Of a stretch of 64,000 bases of DNA, positions 17,381 through 25,363 are shown one piece after another. Under the pieces are notes generated by a model. It saw nothing but the letters and a program-made list of their open reading frames with translations, was not told the DNA's origin and did not search any database. The position numbers were made by a program, and so were the translations under genes. The stretch's first letter is position 1. Each line of letters starts with the position of its first letter. This DNA comes from Gordonia spumicola (GTDB lineage: Bacteria; Actinomycetota; Actinomycetes; Mycobacteriales; Mycobacteriaceae), in NCBI RefSeq assembly GCF_009932475.1, contig NZ_BJOV01000003.1:992001-1056000 (forward strand), in the 5' to 3' direction.

Positions 17381-19114
17381 GTGCTGATCCGCCTCCTTCG
17401 CCTGTACTTGTCGAAGTACCGCAACCTGATCATCGCCGTGATCGCCCTCCAACTGGTGGCGACCGCGGCGATGCTCTATCTCCCCACCCTGAACGCCGAC
17501 ATCATCGACCGGGGCGTCGCGACCGGCGACACCGGCTACATCCTGTCGACCGGCGGCCTCATGCTGCTCGTCTCGTTCGTCCAGATCATCTGCTCGGTCG
17601 CCGCCATGTACTTCGGCGCCAAAGCCGCCCTCGGCGCGGGCCGCGACATGCGCCACGACCTGCTGCACCGCGTCAACGACTTCTCGGCCCGCGAGGTCGG
17701 ACGCTTCGGTGCGCCGTCGCTGATCACCCGGACGACGAACGACGTCCAGCAGGTGCAGCTGCTCGCCGTCATGTCGATCTCGATCCTGGTGACCGCCCCG
17801 ATCATGGGCGTCGGCGGCATCGCGATGGGCGCCCACGTCGCGCTGTCGATCTCGTGGGTGCTGGTGGTCGCGGTGCCCGTCCTCGGCATCACGATGGGCC
17901 TGATCATCAGCCGCATGATCCCGGCGTTCCGGTCGATGCAGGAGCGCATCGACGACGTCAACCGGGTGATGCGCGAACAGATCACGGGCATCCGCGTGGT
18001 CCGCGCGTTCGTCCGCGAACGCTACGAGACGGAGCGTTTCGGCGCCGCGAACGACAGTCTCGCCGACGCGTCGTTGAAGGTCGGCCGCATGATGGCGCTG
18101 ATGTTCCCCGCGGTCATGCTGATCACCAACCTCACACTCATCGCCGTGCTGTGGTTCGGCGGGCACGCCGTCGACGACGGGTCGGTCGAGATCGGCGCGC
18201 TGACCGCGATGATCAGCTACGTCATGCAAATCATGATGTCGGTGATGATGGCCTCGTTCCTGGCGATGATGGCGCCCCGCGCCGGCGTCTGCGCCGAACG
18301 CATCTGCGAGGTCCTCGACACCGAGTCGTCCGTGCACGCACCGGAGTCGGCCACCGTCCAGACCGCCGACCCGGCGATCGTGGCGTTCGACGACGTCGAG
18401 TTCCGCTATCCGGGCGCCGCCGAACCGGTCCTGTCCGGCATCACCTTCACCACGGCTCCCGGCACGACGACCGCGATCGTCGGCTCCACCGGCTCCGGCA
18501 AGACCACGCTGGTCAACCTGATCGCACGCCTTCTCGACGTGACCGGCGGAAGCCTCCGCGTCGGCGGCGTCGACGTCCGCGAACAGAACCCCGACCTGCT
18601 GCGATCCGACATCGGGATGGTCCCGCAACGCCCCTACCTGTTCTCCGGGACCGTCGCCACCAACCTGCGGCACGGCAACCCCGACGCCTCCGACGACGAC
18701 CTGTGGGAGGCGTTGACGATCGCGCAGGCCGCCGACTTCGTCCGGGCGATGCCCGACGGCCTCGACACCGCGATCGCCCAGGGCGGCACCACCGTGTCCG
18801 GCGGGCAACGTCAACGTCTCGCCATCGCGCGCGCCCTCGTCCGCAAGCCCGCCGTCTACGTGTTCGACGACTCGTTCTCGGCGCTCGACCTCCAGACCGA
18901 CGCCCGACTGCGCGCGGCCCTGCGACCGGCGACCGGAGAATCCGCGGTGATCGTCGTCGCGCAACGCATCTCCACGATCACCGAGGCCGACCAGATCGTC
19001 GTCCTCGACGCAGGCGCCGTCGCGGGCGTCGGAACGCACGACGAACTCCTCGACTCGTGCCCGACCTACGCGGAGATAGCCGAGTCCCAGCTGGCGATAG
19101 GAGCCGCACAGTGA
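17381..19114 (+). CDS. ABC exporter half-transporter with degenerate ATP site (subunit 1)
   Basis: 577 residues: six membrane segments over about 1-300, then a nucleotide-binding domain. Walker A is GSTGSGKTTL and the signature VSGGQRQRL is canonical. However, Walker B ends VYVFDDSFSALD, with Asp where the catalytic Glu should be, and the switch His is replaced by Gln (VVAQRIST). This pattern marks the inactive-site partner of a heterodimeric exporter. The GTG start follows TACGAT and seven bases, suggesting leaderless transcription. Its stop overlaps the next gene, encoding the partner, by four bases. The pair resembles the mycobacterial Rv1273c/Rv1272c exporter, a lipid transport candidate; the substrate here is unknown. 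Confidence 0.9.
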   Translation: MLIRLLRLYLSKYRNLIIAVIALQLVATAAMLYLPTLNADIIDRGVATGDTGYILSTGGLMLLVSFVQIICSVAAMYFGAKAALGAGRDMRHDLLHRVNDFSAREVGRFGAPSLITRTTNDVQQVQLLAVMSISILVTAPIMGVGGIAMGAHVALSISWVLVVAVPVLGITMGLIISRMIPAFRSMQERIDDVNRVMREQITGIRVVRAFVRERYETERFGAANDSLADASLKVGRMMALMFPAVMLITNLTLIAVLWFGGHAVDDGSVEIGALTAMISYVMQIMMSVMMASFLAMMAPRAGVCAERICEVLDTESSVHAPESATVQTADPAIVAFDDVEFRYPGAAEPVLSGITFTTAPGTTTAIVGSTGSGKTTLVNLIARLLDVTGGSLRVGGVDVREQNPDLLRSDIGMVPQRPYLFSGTVATNLRHGNPDASDDDLWEALTIAQAADFVRAMPDGLDTAIAQGGTTVSGGQRQRLAIARALVRKPAVYVFDDSFSALDLQTDARLRAALRPATGESAVIVVAQRISTITEADQIVVLDAGAVAGVGTHDELLDSCPTYAEIAESQLAIGAAQ

Positions 19115-21030
19115 GCCGCCCAGGAGCCGCGGGTCCGCCCGGAACCGCCCCGTCGATGGAGAAGGCCGACTCCTTCGGCCCGTCGCTGAAACGCCTCGTC
19201 CGCCTGCTCGGCGCGTACCGCACGACGATGGCCGTCGTCATCGCCTCCATCGTCGGGTCCGTCGCCCTGTCGGCCTACACCCCGCGCGTGCTCGGCGACG
19301 CCACCGACAAGCTGTTCGCCGGTGTCATCGGATCGAAGCTCCCCGACGGGCTGACGAAGGACGAGGCCGTCGAAGGCCTCCGCCAGCGCGGTCAGGGCAC
19401 CTTCGCCGACATGGTGTCGGCGATGGACGTGACACCGGGCCACGGCGTCGACTTCACCGCCGTCGGACGCATCCTCGCCCTGGTCCTCGGCCTGTACGTG
19501 GCGTCGGCGATCCTCGGCTGGCTCGGAGCGTTCCTGCTGAACAAGGTGGTCGTCGGGACCATCACCGATCTGCGCGGCCGCATCGAGGCCAAGATCCACC
19601 GCCTGCCGCTGTCGTACTACGACGAGGCCAAGCGCGGCGATCTCCTCAGCCGCGTCACCAACGACCTCGACAACCTGTCTCAGTCGCTGCAGCAGACGAT
19701 CAGCCAGCTGCTGAACTCCGTGCTCATGGTGATCGCGATCCTGATCATGATGCTGTCGATCTCGCCGCTGCTCTCCCTGATCGCCCTCGCCACCGTTCCG
19801 ATCGCGGCCATCGCCACCGGGCTTATCGCGAAACGGTCCAAACCGCACTTCGTCGGCCAGTGGTCGTCCACCGGGGCCCTCAACGCCCAGATCGAGGAGG
19901 CGTTCACCGGCCACGAACTCGTCAAGGCGTTCGGTCGTCGTGAAGCGGTTGAAGCGGACTTCGACGACCGCAACTCCAAGCTCTACGAATCGTCGTGGCG
20001 CGCGCAGTTCATCTCCGGCATCATCATGCCGACGATCATGTTCCTGGGGAACCTGAACTATGTGGCCGTCGCCGTCGTCGGCGGCCTCCGCGTCGCGTCC
20101 GGCCAGCTCAGCCTCGGCGAAGTCCAGGCGTTCATCCAGTACTCGCGGCAGTTCACGCAGCCCCTCACTCAGATCGGGTCGATGTTCAACCTGATGCAGA
20201 GCGGCGTCGCCTCCGCCGAACGGATCTTCTCCGTCCTCGACGAACCCGAAGAGAAGCCCGACCCCGCCGACGCCGAGACCCCGGCCGCCAATCGCGGGCG
20301 CATCGTGTTCGACGACGTCTCGTTCCGCTACCTCGACGACCGACCGCTCATCGAGAACTTGTCGCTGACCGCCGAGGCGGGCGACACCGTCGCCATCGTC
20401 GGCCCCACCGGCGCAGGCAAGACCACCCTGGTCAACCTCATCATGCGGTTCTACGAGGTCGACGACGGCACGATCTCGATCGACGGGGTGGACACCTCCC
20501 GCATGTCGCGCGACGACCTGCGCGAACGCACGGGCATGGTGCTGCAGGACTCGTGGCTCTTCGGCGGCACCATCTACGACAACATCGCCTACGGCGACCC
20601 CACGGCCAGTCGCGACGAGGTGCTCGAAGCGGCACGGATCAGCCACGTCGACCACTTCGTGAAGACTTTGCCCGACGGCTACGACACCGTCCTCGACGAC
20701 GAGGGCGGCGGCGTCTCCGCGGGCGAACGACAGCTCATCACCATCGCCCGCGCATTCCTCGCGAAACCGACGGTGCTCATCCTCGACGAAGCGACGAGCT
20801 CCGTCGACACCCGCACCGAGCTCCTCATCGGCAAGGCGATGGCGAATCTGCGCGCCGACCGCACCAGCTTCGTCATCGCACACCGCCTCTCCACCATCCG
20901 CGACGCCGACGTCATCGTCGTCATGGAAGACGGCCACATAGTCGAACAGGGATCCCACGAGGCGCTCCTGGAAGCGAAGGGGGCGTATCACCGCCTCTAC
21001 TCGGCTCAGTTCTCCGCGGCGGTTTCGTAG
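19111..21030 (+). CDS. ABC exporter half-transporter with catalytic ATP site (subunit 2)
   Basis: 639 residues from a GTG overlapping the subunit 1 stop. An N-terminal polar extension is followed by a TM domain with an unusually long first loop (about 60-100). The nucleotide-binding domain has Walker A GPTGAGKTTL, Walker B VLILDEATSSVD with the catalytic Glu, and the switch His in VIAHRLSTI, all canonical. Only its signature is altered, to VSAGERQL. In a heterodimer that altered signature would face the degenerate Walker site of subunit 1, leaving one good ATP site, as in TM287/288 and BmrCD. The 3' end overlaps the convergent EamA gene by 25 bases. Confidence 0.9.
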   Translation: MSRPGAAGPPGTAPSMEKADSFGPSLKRLVRLLGAYRTTMAVVIASIVGSVALSAYTPRVLGDATDKLFAGVIGSKLPDGLTKDEAVEGLRQRGQGTFADMVSAMDVTPGHGVDFTAVGRILALVLGLYVASAILGWLGAFLLNKVVVGTITDLRGRIEAKIHRLPLSYYDEAKRGDLLSRVTNDLDNLSQSLQQTISQLLNSVLMVIAILIMMLSISPLLSLIALATVPIAAIATGLIAKRSKPHFVGQWSSTGALNAQIEEAFTGHELVKAFGRREAVEADFDDRNSKLYESSWRAQFISGIIMPTIMFLGNLNYVAVAVVGGLRVASGQLSLGEVQAFIQYSRQFTQPLTQIGSMFNLMQSGVASAERIFSVLDEPEEKPDPADAETPAANRGRIVFDDVSFRYLDDRPLIENLSLTAEAGDTVAIVGPTGAGKTTLVNLIMRFYEVDDGTISIDGVDTSRMSRDDLRERTGMVLQDSWLFGGTIYDNIAYGDPTASRDEVLEAARISHVDHFVKTLPDGYDTVLDDEGGGVSAGERQLITIARAFLAKPTVLILDEATSSVDTRTELLIGKAMANLRADRTSFVIAHRLSTIRDADVIVVMEDGHIVEQGSHEALLEAKGAYHRLYSAQFSAAVS

Positions 21031-21953
21031 CGTCTGTACGACCGGTCGGCGGGTGGAGTCTCCACCCGCCGACCTCGTTTCGCTGCCCCAGTGACGGTGG
21101 ATTGTGTGGTGGTGCCGATGCTCGCGGCGATCACGGCGGCGATGGCCGCGGCGGGCAGAATGCCGACGGGCTGATGGAGGAGGACGAAGCCGACGGCTGC
21201 GGCGATCGCCGGTTCGAGGCTGAGCAAGACACCGAAGACGTTCTTCGGGATACGACGCAGTGCGCTCAACTCCAGCGTGTACGGGATCAGGGACGCGAGG
21301 ACCGCGGTCGCCGCCGCATAGGCGAGGATCCGCCAGTCGGCGAATGCGGGAGCCGCGGCGACGCCGCCCAACGGGAGCATCACGATCGTCGAGACGACTA
21401 GAGCCGCGGCCAGACCGCCCGTCCCCGGCACGGCCACGCCGACCCTCGCGCTCGCGACGATGTAGCCGGCCCAGAACAGGGCGGCCGACAGCGCGAACCC
21501 GACACCGACGAGGTCGAGCGTGCTCGTCCCGACGATGCTGTCCACACCGAGCAGCACCATGCCGACGAACGCGAGCCCCACCCACAGCAGGTCCGCGCGA
21601 CGACGGGACAGCGTCGCCGACAGGATCAGCGGTCCGAGGAACTCGATCGCGACGGCCGTGCCGAGCGGAATCCGCTCGATGGCCGCATAGAAGCAGCCGT
21701 TCATCGCCGCGAGGACCACGCCGAACGCCACCACCGATCGCCATTGGTGACGAGTCCAGCCGCGCACGCTGGGTCGGACGATCGCCGTCAGGATCAGCGC
21801 GGCGAAGCCGAGCCGCAACTGCGTGGTGCCCCACGAGCCGAGGTCGCCGAAGAGGTGGACGGCCGTCGCCGCCCCGAACTGCAACGACACGCACGAGCCG
21901 ATGATCATCGCCACCGCCGCACCGGTCTGCGCGGACCCCGTCGTCGTCTTCAC
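21006..21953 (-). CDS. EamA/DMT-family transporter (RhtA-like exporter)
   Basis: 315 residues with about ten hydrophobic helices in two EamA repeats, for example LRLGFAALILTAIVRP and AIEFLGPLILSATL. Family members export amino acids, homoserine or metabolites. The GTG at 21953 is chosen for the GGAGAG eight bases upstream; the in-frame codons further up run into the divergent promoter. The last 25 residues are polar and are encoded across the terminator of the opposing ABC operon. It is divergent from a LysR regulator, the usual arrangement for a regulator controlling an exporter, so the LysR protein probably activates it when its substrate accumulates. Confidence 0.88.
   Translation of the reverse strand: MKTTTGSAQTGAAVAMIIGSCVSLQFGAATAVHLFGDLGSWGTTQLRLGFAALILTAIVRPSVRGWTRHQWRSVVAFGVVLAAMNGCFYAAIERIPLGTAVAIEFLGPLILSATLSRRRADLLWVGLAFVGMVLLGVDSIVGTSTLDLVGVGFALSAALFWAGYIVASARVGVAVPGTGGLAAALVVSTIVMLPLGGVAAAPAFADWRILAYAAATAVLASLIPYTLELSALRRIPKNVFGVLLSLEPAIAAAVGFVLLHQPVGILPAAAIAAVIAASIGTTTQSTVTGAAKRGRRVETPPADRSYRRYETAAEN
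21044..21074. terminator. Hairpin after the ABC operon, embedded in the EamA coding 3' end
   Basis: GGTCGGCGGGTGGA (21044-21057) and TCCACCCGCCGACC (21061-21074) are a perfect 14-bp stem with loop GTC. It starts 14 bases after the ABC stop, so it should terminate that operon. At the same time it encodes part of the C-terminus of the EamA transporter on the other strand. Confidence 0.75.
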
Positions 21954-21998
21954 GAGTACAACTCTCCGCCAGAGAATACGATCAGACCAGCGAATGTC

Positions 21999-22021
21999 TC
22001 TGCCTGATAACAGTAAGCAGA
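21999..22021. promoter_or_regulatory. Candidate LysR binding site in the divergent promoter
   Basis: TCTGC (21999-22003) and GCAGA (22017-22021) form an inverted repeat with a 13-base spacer, between the EamA and LysR starts. Size and place fit a LysR box, but the arms are short. Confidence 0.4.
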
Positions 22022-22041
22022 ATTGATGAGTTGAGGTGTCG

Positions 22042-22932
22042 ATGCTGAACGTCACGCGACTGCGGGTGCTCCGCGAACTCCATCTGCGAGGGACGCTCGC
22101 GGCCGTCGCCGACGCGATGTCGTACACGCCGTCGGCGGTGTCTCAACAGCTGTCGCAGCTCGAGAGGGAAGCAGGCGTCCCGCTGTTGGAGAAGGTCGGA
22201 CGCGGCGTCCGCCTGACGCCGCGGGCGATCACGCTGGTGGACCACACCGAGGCGATCCTGGCACGCCTGGAGCTCGCGGAGTCGGAGTTGGCCGCGGCAC
22301 AGCCCGACGTCCAGGGGACGCTTCGGGTCGCGTCGTTCCAGTCGGTGGTCCTCGAGCTGGCGCCCGCCGCGCTGACTCTGCTCGCCGAACGCCACCCGCG
22401 TCTACAGGTGGAGATCACGCAGCGCGACGAGACGTTGGGCAGTCGCGGGCTGTTGGCCCACGAGTTCGACGTCGTCCTCGGCGAGGAGTTCCCCGGCCGC
22501 CCGCACGAGATCCGCGCAGGCGTCGACCGCGAGAACCTCCTGCGCGACCCGCTGCTGCTCGCCATGCCGTCGCACGGCCCGCTCGCCGAACTGCCCGCCG
22601 ACGTGGCGCGTCTCGCCGACGCTCCGTGGGCGCTCGACCCGGCAGGCCTGGCGATGGGCGCGTGGTCCCGCGACGTGTGCCGGGCCGCGGGATTCGAGCC
22701 CGACGTCCGGTTCGACACGCCCGACCCGCTGCTGCAGGCCCATCTCGTGCGCAGCGGGCACGCCGTCGCCATGCTGCCGTCGTTGATCGCCGACGCCCAC
22801 CTGCACGGCACCCGCCTGTCCCGGCTGCCCGGCGATCCGCACCGCCACCTGTACACGGTCGCGCGGGCCGGGCGCTCCGGTCATCCGGCGATCCGCGCGT
22901 TCCGATCCGCGCTGGCGCACGTGGCGCGTTAA
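22042..22932 (+). CDS. LysR-family transcriptional regulator
   Basis: 296 residues. The N-terminal helix-turn-helix is clear (LRVLRELHLRGTLAAVADAM, SAVSQQLSQLEREAGVPLLE), then GRGVRLTPRA, and from about 90 the effector-binding domain starts GTLRVASFQS. GAGGTGTCG precedes the ATG at 22042; a GTG six bases upstream is in frame but sits within the ribosome site. It is divergent from the EamA exporter, its probable target. The effector cannot be deduced. DUF1697 follows after nine bases and may be cotranscribed. Confidence 0.92.
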   Translation: MLNVTRLRVLRELHLRGTLAAVADAMSYTPSAVSQQLSQLEREAGVPLLEKVGRGVRLTPRAITLVDHTEAILARLELAESELAAAQPDVQGTLRVASFQSVVLELAPAALTLLAERHPRLQVEITQRDETLGSRGLLAHEFDVVLGEEFPGRPHEIRAGVDRENLLRDPLLLAMPSHGPLAELPADVARLADAPWALDPAGLAMGAWSRDVCRAAGFEPDVRFDTPDPLLQAHLVRSGHAVAMLPSLIADAHLHGTRLSRLPGDPHRHLYTVARAGRSGHPAIRAFRSALAHVAR

Positions 22933-22941
22933 CGTCGACGC

Positions 22942-23466
22942 ATGCCAGCTTCCCGCATCGTCCTGCTCCGCGCCGTCAACGTCGGGGGCGCGAAGCTCCC
23001 GATGGCCCGCCTCCGGGAGATCGCCGCCGACCTCGGCGCATCGGACGTCTCGACGTACATCGCGTCCGGGAACCTCCTGTGCACGCCTCCCGGCGACGCC
23101 GCCGACTTCGACAGGGCGCTCGAGAAGGCGTTGTCGGACGAGTTCGGCTGGTTTCGCGAGGCGATCAGCCGGACGCCCGCCGAGGTGGCCGCGACCCTGG
23201 CCGCCTCACCGTTCGACGGGCAGCACACGCACATCTACTTCCTGACCGACGAGCCGACGTCCGACGCGGCCGACGCCTTCTGCGCCACCGACTTCGGCGG
23301 CGGCGAACGCTTCGCGGTGATCGGCCGCGATCTGTACATCGACTATCCGGAGGGCGCGGGGACCACGAAGCTGACACCCGCGAAGATCGCCAAGGCGCTC
23401 GGCGTCACCGGGACCGCGCGCAATCTGCGCACCTGCGCGACGCTCGTCGAACGGGCGCGGGCATGA
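22942..23466 (+). CDS. DUF1697 family protein
   Basis: 174 residues. The opening RIVLLRAVNVGGAKLPMARL, the segment STYIASGNLL and the later YFLTDEP and TKLTPAKIAKALG are the DUF1697 pattern. The family is widespread in bacteria and has a known fold but no assigned activity. The stop overlaps the DUF202 gene by four bases. Confidence 0.9.
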   Translation: MPASRIVLLRAVNVGGAKLPMARLREIAADLGASDVSTYIASGNLLCTPPGDAADFDRALEKALSDEFGWFREAISRTPAEVAATLAASPFDGQHTHIYFLTDEPTSDAADAFCATDFGGGERFAVIGRDLYIDYPEGAGTTKLTPAKIAKALGVTGTARNLRTCATLVERARA

Positions 23467-23798
23467 CGGACGAGTCGCCTGCGGGCGCGGTCGACGCGCG
23501 GTTCACCCTCGCGGCCGAACGCACCCTGCTCGCGTGGCTGCGGACGGCGCTGGGACTGCTGGCCGCCGGAGTCGCCGTCCTGCACGTCGTCGGACAGTTC
23601 TCGTCGCCCGCCCTGCAGACCACGTTGGGCGTGGTCCTCGTCCTGCTCGGCGGACTCACCGCGGCACTCGGCGCATGGCGATGGCAGCGGGTGACACGAG
23701 CGCTCGCCGACGGCGGTCCGATGCCGGGACCCGCCGCGATCTGGGCCGTCGTCGGGGTGTTCATCGTGTTGGCGGTCGCGTTCGCGGTGAGCGGCTGA
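23463..23798 (+). CDS. DUF202 family small membrane protein
   Basis: 111 residues. The family hallmark [20 protein letters not shown] is at the N-terminus, followed by two more hydrophobic helices ([20 protein letters not shown] and [19 protein letters not shown]). DUF202 proteins include yeast Vtc1-type and YidH-like membrane proteins; bacterial roles are unclear. It overlaps DUF1697 (ATGA) and ends 22 bases before rnhA. Confidence 0.88.
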   Translation: MTDESPAGAVDARFTLAAERTLLAWLRTALGLLAAGVAVLHVVGQFSSPALQTTLGVVLVLLGGLTAALGAWRWQRVTRALADGGPMPGPAAIWAVVGVFIVLAVAFAVSG

Positions 23799-23820
23799 CG
23801 GCCCGGTAGCCTGGTCCATC

Positions 23821-24282
23821 ATGAGCGCACCTGACTCCACCGCGAAGACCGTCGAGATCTCCACCGACGGTGCGTGCCTCGGCAATCCCGGCCCCGGCGG
23901 GTGGGGTGCGGTCCTCCGCTACGGCGACGTGGAGAAGGAGATCTCCGGCTCCGAACCCGACACCACGAACAACCGGATGGAACTGATGGCGGCGATCAAG
24001 GCGCTCAACGCGCTCACCCGCCCGTCCACCGTCATCCTGTACACCGACTCCAGCTACGTCCGGAACGGCATCACCAAGTGGGTCGCGGGCTGGGTCCGCA
24101 ACGGCTGGAAGACCGCGTCCAAGCAGCCGGTCAAGAACGCCGATCTCTGGCAGGACCTGATCGACGCCGAAGATGAGCACACCGTCGAATGGCGCTGGGT
24201 CAAGGGCCATGCGGGCGACAAGTACAACGAGATCGCCGACACCCTCGCCACCTCCGCCGCCCGAGCACTGAAGAACGCTTAG
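23821..24282 (+). CDS. rnhA: Ribonuclease HI
   Basis: 153 residues, typical length for a single-domain RNase HI. It cleaves the RNA strand of RNA-DNA hybrids in the cytoplasm. The DEDD catalytic set is visible: Asp16 in [16 protein letters not shown], Glu54 in NNRMELMAA, Asp76 in YTDSSYV and Asp140 in NEIADTLA. His130 in [11 protein letters not shown] is the conserved flap His. Its stop codon lies in the left arm of the hairpin at 24280-24325. Confidence 0.95.
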   Translation: MSAPDSTAKTVEISTDGACLGNPGPGGWGAVLRYGDVEKEISGSEPDTTNNRMELMAAIKALNALTRPSTVILYTDSSYVRNGITKWVAGWVRNGWKTASKQPVKNADLWQDLIDAEDEHTVEWRWVKGHAGDKYNEIADTLATSAARALKNA

Positions 24283-24325
24283 GGTGCGAATCGGTGTCAC
24301 CTGGTGCCACCGATTCACCCCTTAG
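24280..24325. terminator. Hairpin after rnhA, copy 1 of a flanking repeat
   Basis: GAATCGGTG (24288-24296) pairs with CACCGATTC (24308-24316). The stretch 24288-24325 is almost the same as 25312-25349 on the far side of the next gene. It probably terminates rnhA transcription. Confidence 0.7.
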
Positions 24326-24391
24326 GCCGGTGACGACTCCCCTGTGGACAGTCGCGTTTACAGATTCGGACTTTACGGCCACCCTTGCGGC

Positions 24392-25306
24392 ATGAACCTC
24401 AGGCTCGCGGACGTCCTGTCTGCACAGGACGGGATCATCGCACGTCGTCAGGCCCTCGAATGCGGATGCACACCGAACGACATCCGACGATTCATCCGTC
24501 GACGGGAGTGGGCAGTCGTGTTTCCCGGCGTCTACATCAACCACACCGGCCCCCTCACGTGGCGGCAGCGCGCATGGGCAGCCGTCGTCGACGCGTTCCC
24601 GGCCGCACTCGGCCACACCTCGGCGCTGCCGGGGTCGACAGGCCCGATCCACATCGTCATCGCGCTGCACAGGACCGTCGCCAAACGGCCAGGCGTGATC
24701 GTGCATCAACGATCGGGGCTCGACGACGCAGTCGCATGGAACCTCAGCCCACCACGATTGCGGATCGAAGAGGCCGCGCTCGACGTCGCGGCCGCCGCGC
24801 GGACCGAGACCGACGCGATCGCCGTGCTCGCCGACATCGTGAACGCTCGCGTCACAACGGCGCAGCGACTCATCGCCACCCTGGACCAACGCGCCCGCGT
24901 CACGCGACGCCGATTGATCCGCGACGTTCTCGTCGACATCGACGAAGGAACGTGCTCGGTCCTCGAGCACCGGTACCTGACCGACGTCGAACGGCCCCAC
25001 GGCCTCCCGACACCGATCCGGCAGGCACCGACCACCGTCGGCAGAAAGGGCTATCGGGACCTCGACTATCCCGACGCAGGTGTCGTCGTCGAACTCGACG
25101 GGTGGCGCTTTCACGACAGCGCCCGTGATCGAGACGCCAACCTCGAACGCGACCTGGACGCCGCGGTCGGCGCACAACGGTTGACGTTGCGGCTGGGATC
25201 AGGGCAGGTCATCGGCCGCTCCTGCAGCACGGCGGCCAAAGTCGGCAGGGCATTGTCGGACCGCGGATGGTCCGGGCCGCTCCTTCGCTGCCCCAAGTGC
25301 GGCTAA
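24392..25306 (+). CDS. AbiEi-like N-terminal plus DUF559-type nuclease-fold protein
   Basis: 304 residues from the ATG at 24392; a GTG at 24344 is a weaker alternative. The N-terminus (DVLSAQDGIIARRQALECGC, then DIRRFIRRREWAVVFPGVYI) is the winged-helix pattern found in type IV antitoxin AbiEi relatives. The C-terminal part (YRDLDYPDAGVVVELDG, WRFHDS, RDANLERD) resembles DUF559/Vsr-like nuclease folds. Such fusions are common orphans in actinobacteria, often in multiple copies. No toxin partner is adjacent. The gene is bracketed by two near-identical hairpins, the second of which includes its TAA, suggesting movement as a cassette. Function is unproven. Confidence 0.8.
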   Translation: MNLRLADVLSAQDGIIARRQALECGCTPNDIRRFIRRREWAVVFPGVYINHTGPLTWRQRAWAAVVDAFPAALGHTSALPGSTGPIHIVIALHRTVAKRPGVIVHQRSGLDDAVAWNLSPPRLRIEEAALDVAAAARTETDAIAVLADIVNARVTTAQRLIATLDQRARVTRRRLIRDVLVDIDEGTCSVLEHRYLTDVERPHGLPTPIRQAPTTVGRKGYRDLDYPDAGVVVELDGWRFHDSARDRDANLERDLDAAVGAQRLTLRLGSGQVIGRSCSTAAKVGRALSDRGWSGPLLRCPKCG

Positions 25307-25348
25307 GGGGTGAATCGGTGTCGCCTGGTGACACCGATTCACCCCTTA
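25304..25348. terminator. Perfect 19-bp hairpin, copy 2 of a flanking repeat, bidirectional terminator
   Basis: Arms 25304-25322 and 25330-25348 are perfectly complementary around GCCTGGT. The left arm begins with the TAA stop of the DUF559-type gene, and the YhgE gene converges 15 bases further on. It shares sequence with the hairpin after rnhA. Confidence 0.85.
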
Positions 25349-25363
25349 AGACTCAAATCGCCG

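Noticed and set aside
24392..25306. Complete type IV toxin-antitoxin system
   Set aside because: Only the AbiEi-like part is present. Neighbours are rnhA and a YhgE/Pip permease, with no AbiEii-like toxin.
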